Assembly (NCBI GenBank): GCA_937928005.1
Contig: CALFVD010000002.1
Location: 1-42,435 of the forward strand
Direction of reading: 5' to 3'
From: an uncultured Neomegalonema sp.
Lineage (GTDB): Bacteria; Pseudomonadota; Alphaproteobacteria; Rhodobacterales; Rhodobacteraceae
Length of the DNA: 42,435 bases
Shown: positions 1 to 7,389 of the stretch, piece by piece
How positions within the stretch are numbered: position 1 is the first letter of the stretch
How the letters are laid out: each line of letters begins with the position of its first letter
Notes under the pieces: generated by a model
What the model saw: the letters and a program-made list of their open reading frames with translations, nothing else
Told to the model about the DNA's origin: nothing
The model's database searches: none
Translations under genes and position numbers: made by a program

Positions 1-29
1 CTCACATCCAGTCCAACATAATATCCCAT
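1..29 (-). CDS. IS110-family transposase, first codons only (runs off window)
   Basis: Read on the minus strand from the ATG at 27-29, the codons give MGYYVGLDV before the window ends. This resembles the usual opening of IS110-family transposases, where the Asp of 'VGLDV' is the first acidic residue of the DEDD (RuvC-like) catalytic site. A strong ribosome site (AAAGGAG) lies about 8 bases upstream of the ATG, which supports a real start. Only nine codons are visible, so the assignment rests on a short but characteristic motif plus the Shine-Dalgarno. The gene points away from ccmC. A chance ORF cannot be fully excluded. Confidence 0.6.
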
Positions 30-177
30 CACTGCTCTCCTTTCGGTCTAACCGCCAGAGAGCTTCTCAACTCTCAGGGGGAGCAGCAACCTCATGAGTC
101 ATGTATGGGATGTATTACACGCTCAAGTGACATCCAGTCGCTTGCCCAGTTCCCTTAATCGCGATAACGGATAGTAC
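30..177 (-). mobile_element. Leading non-coding end of the IS110-like element, possible bridge-RNA region
   Basis: This stretch lies between the putative IS110 transposase start and ccmC and has no credible ORF. It contains inverted repeats that could fold: GGATGT at 108-113 with ACATCC at 130-135, and GAGAG at 58-62 with CTCTC at 71-75. IS110-group elements are known to carry a structured non-coding end upstream of the transposase, from which a bridge RNA is transcribed. That this stretch is such an end is inference. The exact junction with the chromosome, somewhere before the ccmC ribosome site, cannot be set without an empty-site sequence. Confidence 0.4.
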
Positions 178-906
178 ATGTGGAGTTTTGCAAATCCGAA
201 CAAGTTCATGCGGGTATCTGGGGCCGTGCTGCCATTCGTGGCGGCTGTGGCCGTGGGGCTTTCGGCATGGGGGCTATATCAGGCACTATACGTGGTGCCA
301 TCCGACTTTAAGCAAGGGGATGGGGCACGCATCATGTTCGTGCATGTGCCCGCCGCCGCGCTGTCGATTATCGTCTACCTCATCATGTGCGTCTGCTCGA
401 TTTTCGCGCTGATCTGGCGGCATCCGGTGGCGTATCTGTCGGCTAAAGCAGCTGCGCCCGTGGGGGCCGCATTCACGCTGCTGGCGTTGGTGACGGGGGC
501 CGTCTGGGGCAAGCCGATGTGGGGCGCGTGGTGGGTGTGGGATGCACGCCTGACCTCCGAGTTGATTCTGTTTTTCTTCTATGTCGGATATATCGCCCTA
601 TGGGATGCCTTTGACGACCGGGATAAAGCGGCGACGGCGACCTCGTATTTCTGCCTTGTGGGTAGCGTTTTTGCGGTGTTGGCGAAGTATTCCGTCGACC
701 TGTGGGATACACTGCATCAATCGTCGAGCATGACCATCGGGACGATTGCGACCGAGGACAAGCTGTCGAATGAGTTCAAGATACCGTTGCTTGCGATGAT
801 GGCGGCGTTCTACTTCTACTTCCTGACGATATGGTTGATGCAAGTGCGTAGCGAAATACGACAACGGCGGATTGATGCGATTCGGCAAGCGGTGGTGGTG
901 GAATGA
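178..906 (+). CDS. ccmC: Heme exporter/heme-handling protein CcmC
   Basis: CcmC is a six-helix inner-membrane protein that presents heme to the chaperone CcmE in system I cytochrome c maturation. The 242-residue product has the normal family length. The tryptophan-rich heme-binding motif WGAWWVWD is at residues 115-122, and the two expected heme-ligand histidines are at about 56 (in VHVP) and 180 (in DTLHQ). The start at 178 gives the usual N-terminus (FANPNKFM). Its stop overlaps the ccmD ATG (ATGA), so translation is probably coupled. ccmA and ccmB would normally lie just upstream. Here the upstream flank is the end of an IS110-like element, so the gene may have lost its native leader. Confidence 0.95.
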   Translation: MWSFANPNKFMRVSGAVLPFVAAVAVGLSAWGLYQALYVVPSDFKQGDGARIMFVHVPAAALSIIVYLIMCVCSIFALIWRHPVAYLSAKAAAPVGAAFTLLALVTGAVWGKPMWGAWWVWDARLTSELILFFFYVGYIALWDAFDDRDKAATATSYFCLVGSVFAVLAKYSVDLWDTLHQSSSMTIGTIATEDKLSNEFKIPLLAMMAAFYFYFLTIWLMQVRSEIRQRRIDAIRQAVVVE

Positions 907-1067
907 TCCCCGAATATGACAAATACGCACCGTATATCTGGACGTGTTACGGGCTGACCGCTGTGCTGTTGGTCGCGCTGGCGATTTGGGCTGTTGTACG
1001 GTCGGGGCGCGTGAAGCGAGAGTTGGAAATGCTGGACGGCGCGCGCAGGCGGGCAAAAGCACAATGA
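903..1067 (+). CDS. ccmD: Heme exporter accessory protein CcmD
   Basis: This is a 54-residue protein. It starts at an ATG overlapping the ccmC stop, and its own stop overlaps the ccmG ATG, so ccmC-D-G form a tightly coupled unit. It has one transmembrane helix (about residues 12-32) followed by a basic, charged C-terminus, the standard CcmD topology. CcmD is known to help release holo-CcmE from the CcmABC complex. The assignment depends on size, topology and position, because CcmD sequences are poorly conserved. Confidence 0.9.
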   Translation: MIPEYDKYAPYIWTCYGLTAVLLVALAIWAVVRSGRVKRELEMLDGARRRAKAQ

Positions 1068-1591
1068 GAGCATTCATCCCAATCATTGCCTTCGCGCTGT
1101 TGGGGATGATGATGGCGTGGGGGCTACTCATCCGCGAAGACCGCGATGCACTGCGCTCGGCATTCCTTAACCAGCCTGCGCCGAGCTTCGAGTTGCCTCA
1201 ATTGGCGGGCGAAGGGCGGCTGACGACTGATGATCTGAAAGGCGACGGGCCTGTGGTCCTGAACTTCTGGGCGTCATGGTGCGCGCCGTGCCGGGCGGAG
1301 CATCCCGAACTCGTGAAACTGGCTGATATGGGCGTGCGGGTGGCCGGTATCAATTACAAGAACGATCCTGAGAAGGCGCAGGCATTCCTTGATCAACTCG
1401 GCAATCCGTTCGAGGTGGTTGGGGTGGACGAATCTGGCCGCGCGGGAATCAACTTTGGGGTTGCGGCATTGCCGGAGACCTTCGTGATCGATGCGAATGG
1501 GGTGATCGTCTACAAACATGTGGGACCGATCAATCCGGGCGAGTTGGACGGGAAGATATGGCCCGCCATCCGCGAGGCAGCGGAGCGTTGA
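1064..1591 (+). CDS. ccmG: Thiol:disulfide interchange protein CcmG/DsbE
   Basis: This is a 175-residue membrane-anchored thioredoxin-fold protein that reduces the CxxCH heme-binding cysteines of apocytochrome c in the periplasm. An N-terminal signal anchor (about residues 4-22) is followed by the thioredoxin domain with active site WCAPC at 72-76 and the cis-proline region (ALPETFVI). The ATG at 1064 overlaps the ccmD stop and places the signal anchor at the N-terminus. A longer in-frame reading from 944 would run through ccmD in another frame and is rejected. ccmE, ccmF and ccmH are not in this window. Confidence 0.95.
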   Translation: MRAFIPIIAFALLGMMMAWGLLIREDRDALRSAFLNQPAPSFELPQLAGEGRLTTDDLKGDGPVVLNFWASWCAPCRAEHPELVKLADMGVRVAGINYKNDPEKAQAFLDQLGNPFEVVGVDESGRAGINFGVAALPETFVIDANGVIVYKHVGPINPGELDGKIWPAIREAAER

Positions 1592-1635
1592 CACACACCG
1601 CCGACGGGCGCAGGGTTTGATGATGACATCCCCGA

Positions 1636-2928
1636 ATGAGGCCCGCCATGGACGCCCCCGCACGTACTTCTCAAGCTGATTGGATCGCCCGCGCGCAGGC
1701 GGTTCTTCCTGCGGGTGGGTTCGGGAATTTCGACCCCGGTATCGTCATCCGCGAGGGAAGCGGGGCGCATGTGTGGGATGAGGATGGGCGCGAATATATC
1801 GACTATCTGATTGGCTCAGGGCCGATGTTGCTGGGGCATGGGCATCCAGAGGTGCTGGATGCGGTGGCGGAACAATTGGGCAAGGGGCTGACGTTCTTTG
1901 CGAGCAATGCGCGGGGGATCGAGCTGGCCGAGGCCATAGCGAGTTCGGTCGCCTGCGGGCAACAGGTGCGGTTCACGGCATCGGGGGGCGAGGCGGATAT
2001 GTACGCCATGCGCCTTGCCCGTGCGTTCACCGGGCGCGACAGGATTATGAAATTCGAGGGCGGCTATCATGGCATGTGTGCGGAGGCACAGATGAGTCTT
2101 GCTCCTGCGCGGCTGGCCAATTTCCCCGAAGCCGTGGCCGATAGCGCGGGTATTCCCGAAAGCGTACGGGCCGAGATGCTTATTGCGCCGTTCAACGATA
2201 TCGATTTCGCGCGCTCGCTGATCGCGGAGCATGGCGGCGAGATTGCGGGCATCATCGTTGAGCCGCTGCAACGGCTGATCCCGCCTGCACCGGGGTTCCT
2301 CGAAGCATTGCGAGAAGAATGTGACAAAGCGGGGATCGTTCTGATCTTCGATGAGGTGGTGACGGGCTATCGGTTGGCCTATGGTGGCGCGCAGGAGAAA
2401 TACGGCGTGGTCCCCGATCTCTGCACGCTGGGCAAGATTATCGGGGGCGGATTCCCGCTGGCGGCGGTGGCGGGGCGCGCGGATATCATGGCGCATTTCG
2501 ATAAAACCAAGGTCGGGGCCGAGGGTTGGCTGATGCAGCTTGGTACCTTGAGTGGGAACCCGGTCGCCGCCGTTGCTGGGCTGAAAACGATGGAGGTGTT
2601 GCGCCGTCCGGGGGCATATGAGCGGCTGCGGCTGATTGGGGAGACGGTGACAGGGTTCTTTGAGGAGGCGCTGACGGAGGCGGGCTTTGCGCATCGCGTG
2701 GTGGGCGATGCGACGCTGTTTGATGTGGTGTTCACGGATCGGGATGTGCGTGATTATCGGGATATCCACGGGGCCGATATGGAGCGGAATATCCGCTTCA
2801 ATGCACTGTTGCGTGATGAAGGTATCTTCAAGCCGATGGGCAAGACGTATCCGTGCCTCGCGCTGACCGATGACGATCTAGACAAGACACGTATGGCAAT
2901 ACGAGCGGCGGCGACAAAACTGTCGTGA
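1636..2928 (+). CDS. Class III PLP-dependent aminotransferase (glutamate-1-semialdehyde aminomutase-like)
   Basis: The 430-residue protein has the class III aminotransferase fold. The PLP lysine is residue 267 in LGKIIGGGFP, the aspartate of FDEVVTGYR contacts the PLP ring nitrogen, and the glycine/serine-rich phosphate site lies in ASGGEADMYAMRLAR. Overall it is closest in pattern to glutamate-1-semialdehyde aminomutase-like proteins. Alphaproteobacteria of this kind normally make ALA by the C4 route, so a role in heme synthesis is not assumed. The amino donor and acceptor cannot be told from sequence. It lies 44 bp after ccmG and converges with the SIMPL gene. An alternative start is the ATG at 1648. 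Confidence 0.85.
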   Translation: MRPAMDAPARTSQADWIARAQAVLPAGGFGNFDPGIVIREGSGAHVWDEDGREYIDYLIGSGPMLLGHGHPEVLDAVAEQLGKGLTFFASNARGIELAEAIASSVACGQQVRFTASGGEADMYAMRLARAFTGRDRIMKFEGGYHGMCAEAQMSLAPARLANFPEAVADSAGIPESVRAEMLIAPFNDIDFARSLIAEHGGEIAGIIVEPLQRLIPPAPGFLEALREECDKAGIVLIFDEVVTGYRLAYGGAQEKYGVVPDLCTLGKIIGGGFPLAAVAGRADIMAHFDKTKVGAEGWLMQLGTLSGNPVAAVAGLKTMEVLRRPGAYERLRLIGETVTGFFEEALTEAGFAHRVVGDATLFDVVFTDRDVRDYRDIHGADMERNIRFNALLRDEGIFKPMGKTYPCLALTDDDLDKTRMAIRAAATKLS

Positions 2929-2939
2929 TCTTCCGAAAC

Positions 2940-3638
2940 CTATTTGCGCAACGTCCAGGTTACGGTGACTGAAACGCTAAGATCCTGTTCGCCGGGGGCG
3001 ATGGGGGGAGCGGCTTCCATTGCAGCGGCGGCACCCATGCGGGCGAAGACAGGATGGACACCACCACCCATACCACCCTCGCTGATCTCCAGCACTCTGC
3101 CTAGCTCAACGCCAGCGGCGGCGGCATAGAGTTCGGCGCGGGCGCGGGCTTTATGCACGGCTTCGGTACGGGCAGAATCGAGCAGGGTATCGGCATTCTC
3201 GACCGAAAACTGGATATTCCCGGCCTGATTGACCCCGGCGGTCGTGAGGGCATCGAGAACATCGCCAACACGCGAAACATCGCGCAGGCGCAACGTCACC
3301 TGATTGGAAACGCGATACCCATCTGGCTGCGAGCCTTCCGGGCCGTGCCGCCAGTTTTGGTTGATTGAGAAATTCGCGGTTCCCACGTCCTTTTCTTCGA
3401 TTCCAAGGGCGCGGATTGCGTCGAAGACGGCGTTCATCTTGTTACTGTTCGCCGTTAATGCTTCACGCGCCGTTTTCGCAACACTCTCGACGCCCGCTGT
3501 GACGACGGCGATGTCTGGCTTGGCGGTGATAGAGGCGGTGCCGGTGATCGAGATGCGGCTCCCATTATCCTTATCTGCATGGGCGGGTAAGGCGGGCGTG
3601 ATGGCGAGGATGGTGGCGGCGACGATTGCTCTGAACAT
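2940..3638 (-). CDS. SIMPL-domain (DUF541) periplasmic protein
   Basis: This 232-residue exported protein has a cleavable signal peptide (MFRAIVAATILAITPALPAHA, quoted only to the start of the mature region) and a SIMPL/DUF541 domain. The recognisable opening is 'ISITGTASITAKPDIAVVTAGV', of which the AKPD-(x)-A core is the family hallmark. SIMPL proteins are periplasmic or membrane-associated, and some have been linked to oxidative-stress tolerance, but the molecular function is unknown. The start at 3638 is preferred over 3677 because a GGAG sits about 9 bases upstream and the signal peptide then lies at the N-terminus. It is the most downstream gene on the strand carrying the carnitine genes but is separated from them by about 80 bp. 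Confidence 0.85.
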   Translation of the reverse strand: MFRAIVAATILAITPALPAHADKDNGSRISITGTASITAKPDIAVVTAGVESVAKTAREALTANSNKMNAVFDAIRALGIEEKDVGTANFSINQNWRHGPEGSQPDGYRVSNQVTLRLRDVSRVGDVLDALTTAGVNQAGNIQFSVENADTLLDSARTEAVHKARARAELYAAAAGVELGRVLEISEGGMGGGVHPVFARMGAAAAMEAAPPIAPGEQDLSVSVTVTWTLRK

Positions 3639-3716
3639 TGGGCGTACTCCGATTTTGTCGATTGTGCGACGATACAAAATGAACGCGCCGGAAGTGTGAC
3701 CTGCTATCGACGATCA

Positions 3717-5192
3717 TCAAAGGGCGCGGATGGCGCGACCGGCAAAATCAGGAGCGGCGAGGGCGCTGTGACCGGTTGCGATTGCCGCGAGACAATCGAT
3801 TAGCGGGGCTGCCATCGGCGCGGCGCGGCTTTCGGCGGTGTTCACGCTGAGCAACATGTGTTCGGCGGTGGCGAGGACGTCGCCGCCATCTCCCTCGCGC
3901 ATAATATGGGCGATACGGATGCGTTTTTCATCATGGCCGAGGAGTTGTGTCTCAATATGCAGCGGGCGACCTTCGCGAACCTCCGCTATGTGGCGTAGAT
4001 GGGTTTCAACCGTGTAGACTGACCGGCCCCCGGCCATATAGGCGCTGTCCATGCCGATATGCGTCAGGAAGGCGTCGGTGGCATCGCCAAAGACGTGAAG
4101 ATAGCGAAATTCGGTCATATGGCCGTTGTAATCGACCCAGTCTGGCAAAACGGTCGCAGAGTGGAGGGCGAGAGGTTTGGTATAATCCTGCGGTGTGTCT
4201 TTGCCCGCGAAGGACAACTCGCGCAGACGTTTTTCATGGTTGGCAATGCAATCGCCCGCGCCCCACGGCCTTGCCTTGAGGGCAGAGAGGATGCCGACGA
4301 GGTTATCGTCGCGGATGCGTTCGAGTTCGCGGATACTGTGCATCCCCGATTGCGCGTCGGATTGCTCGGTAATGAGGTCCACGAGTTCGGGGGTGAAGTC
4401 GGGCACATCCATCAGCTTTGTCCAAGGCCATTTGAGCGCGGGGCCGAATTGCTCCATGAAATGACGCATACCGGCTTCGCCTCCGGCCACCCGATACGTC
4501 TCAAACAAGCCCATTTGCGCCCAGCGTAGGCCAAAACCGTAGCGGATGGCGTCATCGATCTCTTCGGTCGTGGCGATGCCGTCTTTGACGAGCCATAACG
4601 CCTCGCGCCAGACGGCCTCCAGAAAGCGGTCGGCGATATGGGCGTCGATCTCTTGACGCACGACAAGGGGGTGCATCCCGATGCTGCGCAGTAGCTTGCA
4701 GGCCCATTCCACGGCGCGCGGATCGCCGCTCGGCCCCGCGACAATCTCGGCAAGGGGGAGCAGGTAAACAGGGTTGAAGGGGTGGGCGACGAGGATCTGG
4801 CCGGGGTCTTTCGATCCTTGTTGCAATTCGGAGGGTTTGAAGCCGGAGGTGGAGGAGCCGATGACGGCCTCGGCGTCGAGCGTTTCCTGAATTTCGGCAT
4901 AGACGCGGTGCTTGAGGTCGAGGCGTTCGGAGACGCTTTCCTGTACCCAGCCAGCGCCGTCCACGGCCTCGGCGATGCTACCGACATGGGTGATCTTGCC
5001 GGGCGGGGGCAAGGGCGCGACATAGAGACGGCGAGTCGCAGCCTTGGCATTGGCGTAGACCTCCGCAACCTTGCGTTCCGCCTCTGGGTCCGGGTCGAAG
5101 ATGGCAACATCATGCCCCGCCAACGCAAACCGCGCCGCCCATCCACCCCCGATGACACCTCCACCAATGATTGCGATTTTTGTTTGTGTCAT
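3717..5192 (-). CDS. L-carnitine 3-dehydrogenase fused to a hotdog thioesterase (betainyl-CoA thioesterase)
   Basis: The 491-residue bifunctional protein has two halves. The N-terminal half is a 3-hydroxyacyl-CoA-dehydrogenase-like Rossmann domain with the dinucleotide motif GGGVIG at residues 10-15, followed by the helical C-terminal 3HCDH domain. From about residue 345 there is a hotdog thioesterase domain with the motif DWVDYNGHM at 351-359. In alphaproteobacteria this architecture is known as NAD-dependent L-carnitine dehydrogenase joined to betainyl-CoA thioesterase: it catalyses the first step (carnitine to 3-dehydrocarnitine) and the last (betainyl-CoA to glycine betaine). The middle step fits the BKACE gene at 7390-8292 on the same strand. 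The ATG at 5192 is preferred to the GTG at 5207. Substrate identity is inferred from family and neighbourhood. Confidence 0.85.
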   Translation of the reverse strand: MTQTKIAIIGGGVIGGGWAARFALAGHDVAIFDPDPEAERKVAEVYANAKAATRRLYVAPLPPPGKITHVGSIAEAVDGAGWVQESVSERLDLKHRVYAEIQETLDAEAVIGSSTSGFKPSELQQGSKDPGQILVAHPFNPVYLLPLAEIVAGPSGDPRAVEWACKLLRSIGMHPLVVRQEIDAHIADRFLEAVWREALWLVKDGIATTEEIDDAIRYGFGLRWAQMGLFETYRVAGGEAGMRHFMEQFGPALKWPWTKLMDVPDFTPELVDLITEQSDAQSGMHSIRELERIRDDNLVGILSALKARPWGAGDCIANHEKRLRELSFAGKDTPQDYTKPLALHSATVLPDWVDYNGHMTEFRYLHVFGDATDAFLTHIGMDSAYMAGGRSVYTVETHLRHIAEVREGRPLHIETQLLGHDEKRIRIAHIMREGDGGDVLATAEHMLLSVNTAESRAAPMAAPLIDCLAAIATGHSALAAPDFAGRAIRAL

Positions 5193-5271
5193 GTGCCTAA
5201 CCCTCACCGTTTGAACGGATCATGGATTGCAGAAGATGGAGGCGGTGGAAAGCGGCAATTTTGGCCATGTC

Positions 5272-5895
5272 CTATACTCTGGCGCTGGGGTGCCAGACCG
5301 GCTCATAGCCTGTTGATAAGACATGATCGACGATACTTGGAGGCGTTACGAGGGTGACTTCGCCAGACGGGGCTTCGGTCAGGGAGTACCCGTCTAGCGA
5401 CCAGAGCAAAGCGTGTGTGCTATGGCGGGCAATCAAGCGATCTTCGTCACGAATGATTGCGCCGTTTGGTATGTCAGCGAAGCGGCACCGTATCGGTTCG
5501 GCGGATTTGGCGGAACAGCGTTCGGCATGGAGGGCGGTGTCCATCTCGGATACCTTCATCCGACCTTCGCCGCCTATGCTGGCTTTCCACGTTTCGGAGA
5601 AAGCTTTTGCCCGCGCGTGCTGACACTCGAAACATGGGCGATGACCTGCGGAGAGCGCGGTCACTTCGTCGAGAAAGAAGAGTTCGGTATATTGGCCTTT
5701 GCCCATCAAGGTGCGGGTACGACCCTTGAATTCGAGCGTACAGATGATCCAATTTTTCGCCTTCCAGCGTGTGCGTCCTTTCAATGTGCGCGTTTCGGTA
5801 TCGTGGAAGCCGCCTCCTCGATTGCCCATAAACAGGCCGCGCTGTGGAGCGGCGACGATGGTTCCCTCTGGTGTGACACGATTCTGAAGAGGCAT
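5272..5895 (-). CDS. Conserved alphaproteobacterial protein of unknown function with a CxxC motif
   Basis: This 207-residue soluble protein has no signal peptide or transmembrane segment. The N-terminal half is rich in basic and aromatic residues (KNWIICTLEFKGR), and a conserved-looking HRPCFECQ segment (CxxC at about residues 90-95) could bind a metal. I know the type as a conserved hypothetical in Alphaproteobacteria but not its function. It starts 31 bp after the SDR stop and ends about 80 bp before the carnitine dehydrogenase start, all on one strand, so it is probably co-transcribed with them. The ATG at 5895 is chosen over a TTG at 5913. Confidence 0.7.
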   Translation of the reverse strand: MPLQNRVTPEGTIVAAPQRGLFMGNRGGGFHDTETRTLKGRTRWKAKNWIICTLEFKGRTRTLMGKGQYTELFFLDEVTALSAGHRPCFECQHARAKAFSETWKASIGGEGRMKVSEMDTALHAERCSAKSAEPIRCRFADIPNGAIIRDEDRLIARHSTHALLWSLDGYSLTEAPSGEVTLVTPPSIVDHVLSTGYEPVWHPSARV

Positions 5896-5925
5896 GATGT
5901 TACTGCGATCCAATCACTATCTTTT

Positions 5926-6687
5926 TCATGGTGCCAATGTCTCCGTATGGCCGTCTACCGGAATGATCTGCCCTGAAATGAAGCGTGCGGCGGGGGAGGC
6001 AAGGAAAAGGGCGGTGTTGGCGATGTCTTCCGCCGTGACCCATGACTTCATCGAGACGCCTTTTACATATTGCTGGCGCATGTCCTCGACGGGCACGCCA
6101 TGGGCGGCGGATTCGGCGGTGAGAACACGCTCCATCCGCTCGCCTTCCACCGCGCCGGGGGCGATGGCATTAACGCGGATGCCGTCCGGGCCGAGTTCCA
6201 TGGCGAGGGTTTTGGTCAGGCCCGTAAGCGCCCATTTAGCGGCGTTATAGGGGCTGCGCCCCGGATAGCCGAACAGGCCCGCGCTGGAGGAGGTGAAGAG
6301 GAGCAGGGGGGCGTTGCCCGCGCGTAAGTGGGGGATGGCGTGCTTGGCTGTGAGGAATGCGCCGGTGAGATTGACGTCGAGACAGGCGCGCCATTCGGCG
6401 GCGTCCAGCGTCTCCAGCGCGCCCGCTGGGCCGCCGGTGCCCGCATTGGCGCAGACAATATCGATGCCGCCCATCGCGTCGGCGGCTTGGGTGATGGCGG
6501 CGGATATGGCTGGCTCACTGGTAACGTTGGCCTCAATGGCCAGCGCGTCGGGGTGATCCTCGCGGAAAACGGCGAGGGCTGCCGCGTCGATATCGGTGAT
6601 GGCGACCTGCGCCCCTTGGGCGAGGAAGGCGCGGGCATGGGCGCGGCCAATCCCGGCGGCTCCGGCTGTGATGAGGACGCGCATCAT
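5926..6687 (-). CDS. Short-chain dehydrogenase/reductase
   Basis: This 253-residue classical SDR has a cofactor motif TAGAAGIG near the N-terminus, NAG (CANAGTGG) at about residues 83-85, a catalytic serine in FTSSSAGL, and YxxxK in YNAAKWALTGL. The acidic residue after beta-2 (TDIDAAAL) points to NAD rather than NADP. The start ATGATG at 6682-6687 overlaps the stop of the toxin gene upstream (TGA at 6684-6686), so its translation may depend on ribosomes leaving the toxin gene. By position it may act in carnitine use (for example on a carnitine stereoisomer or on the acetoacetate/3-hydroxybutyrate product), but the substrate is not shown by sequence. Confidence 0.85.
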   Translation of the reverse strand: MMRVLITAGAAGIGRAHARAFLAQGAQVAITDIDAAALAVFREDHPDALAIEANVTSEPAISAAITQAADAMGGIDIVCANAGTGGPAGALETLDAAEWRACLDVNLTGAFLTAKHAIPHLRAGNAPLLLFTSSSAGLFGYPGRSPYNAAKWALTGLTKTLAMELGPDGIRVNAIAPGAVEGERMERVLTAESAAHGVPVEDMRQQYVKGVSMKSWVTAEDIANTALFLASPAARFISGQIIPVDGHTETLAP

Positions 6688-7097
6688 TTGAAATCCCAAG
6701 GATTGATGATGTGTAAGTCGAGATCGATGAAATCACGAACGTTTCGTGTCGCTAGATGAGCATTGTGCCTGATTGCGATACCAGCGATCTGTGCGTCTGG
6801 AAGGTTAATTGGTCGCCCCGATCGTCTGCGTTTTGCTCTAAGTTGACCGCAATATGCTGCTTCGATATCGGTAAAGTGTAGGCAACGAATACGACCGTAA
6901 ACTTGATTGAATCCATCGGAAAGAAGCTGTCTGCGCTTGCCGGTTGGAAGAATGTTGAGGCCGAAAACTACTTCTTCAAACGTGATGCTCGTAATTGCTA
7001 AATCGTCTATATCTTGAGTATCAATCCACCGGTCTGCATTATTCCCTGCTGGTGGCATCATCATCTGCGAAACAACATTAGTATCGAGAACGATCAT
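6684..7097 (-). CDS. fitB: PIN-domain toxin, FitB/VapC type
   Basis: This is a 137-residue PIN-domain ribonuclease. The four acidic metal ligands of the family are visible: D5 (MIVLDTN), E41/E42 (TFEEVVFG), D101 (LPDAQIAGIA) and an acidic residue in the RNVRDF block near 122. The protein is complete, with no frameshift, so the toxin looks intact. Its ATG overlaps the antitoxin stop by 4 bp, the usual antitoxin-toxin layout. Its own stop overlaps the SDR start, which places the toxin inside a catabolic operon. The cellular target is unknown; VapC relatives cut tRNA or rRNA. Confidence 0.9.
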   Translation of the reverse strand: MIVLDTNVVSQMMMPPAGNNADRWIDTQDIDDLAITSITFEEVVFGLNILPTGKRRQLLSDGFNQVYGRIRCLHFTDIEAAYCGQLRAKRRRSGRPINLPDAQIAGIAIRHNAHLATRNVRDFIDLDLHIINPWDFK

Positions 7098-7351
7098 TCG
7101 CCAAAATCCGGCGGGTCGCGTTCGATGTTCCGATCCGGCAGGTAGGGTGACAGATCCACACCACCATCGGTCATTGCTATGAACTGACTGCGCAAATCTC
7201 CCAATTTACGGGTGTTATTGCCAGTTGCCGCCAAGCCCTCGGTCAGCATTGCACGCGCTTCTGCTTCCATCGACCGTTGGTTTTGAGCCGCTTGTCGGCG
7301 TAGACGTTCTTTTACATCGGCATCAAGATTTCTGATTGTTATGCTCGCCAT
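7094..7351 (-). CDS. fitA: Ribbon-helix-helix antitoxin, FitA type
   Basis: This 85-residue protein has an N-terminal ribbon-helix-helix DNA-binding domain (ASITIRNLDADVKERLRRQA, then the helix with RSMEAEARAML) and a C-terminal tail rich in Asp and Pro that would thread into the PIN toxin active site. FitA-type antitoxins repress their own operon as tetramers with the toxin. A matching inverted repeat lies directly upstream at 7359-7388. The gene overlaps the toxin by 4 bp. Confidence 0.9.
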   Translation of the reverse strand: MASITIRNLDADVKERLRRQAAQNQRSMEAEARAMLTEGLAATGNNTRKLGDLRSQFIAMTDGGVDLSPYLPDRNIERDPPDFGE

Positions 7352-7358
7352 AAAAGCC

Positions 7359-7388
7359 TTGCCATCAAAATGATATCAATGATGGCAA
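7359..7388 (-). promoter_or_regulatory. Inverted-repeat operator candidate of the FitAB pair
   Basis: A perfect 9-bp inverted repeat, TTGCCATCA at 7359-7367 and TGATGGCAA at 7380-7388, is separated by 12 bp that include the palindrome TGATATCA (7371-7378). It fills the 38-bp space between the BKACE stop and the antitoxin start. This is the position and form expected for the autoregulatory site of a FitAB complex, which binds two half-sites. Binding is inferred. Confidence 0.6.
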
Positions 7389-7389
7389 A

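Noticed and set aside
4412-5167. 251-codon minus-strand ORF inside the carnitine dehydrogenase gene
   Set aside because: It is an out-of-frame shadow rich in Arg, Ser and Pro; the dehydrogenase-thioesterase frame has clear motifs across the same region.
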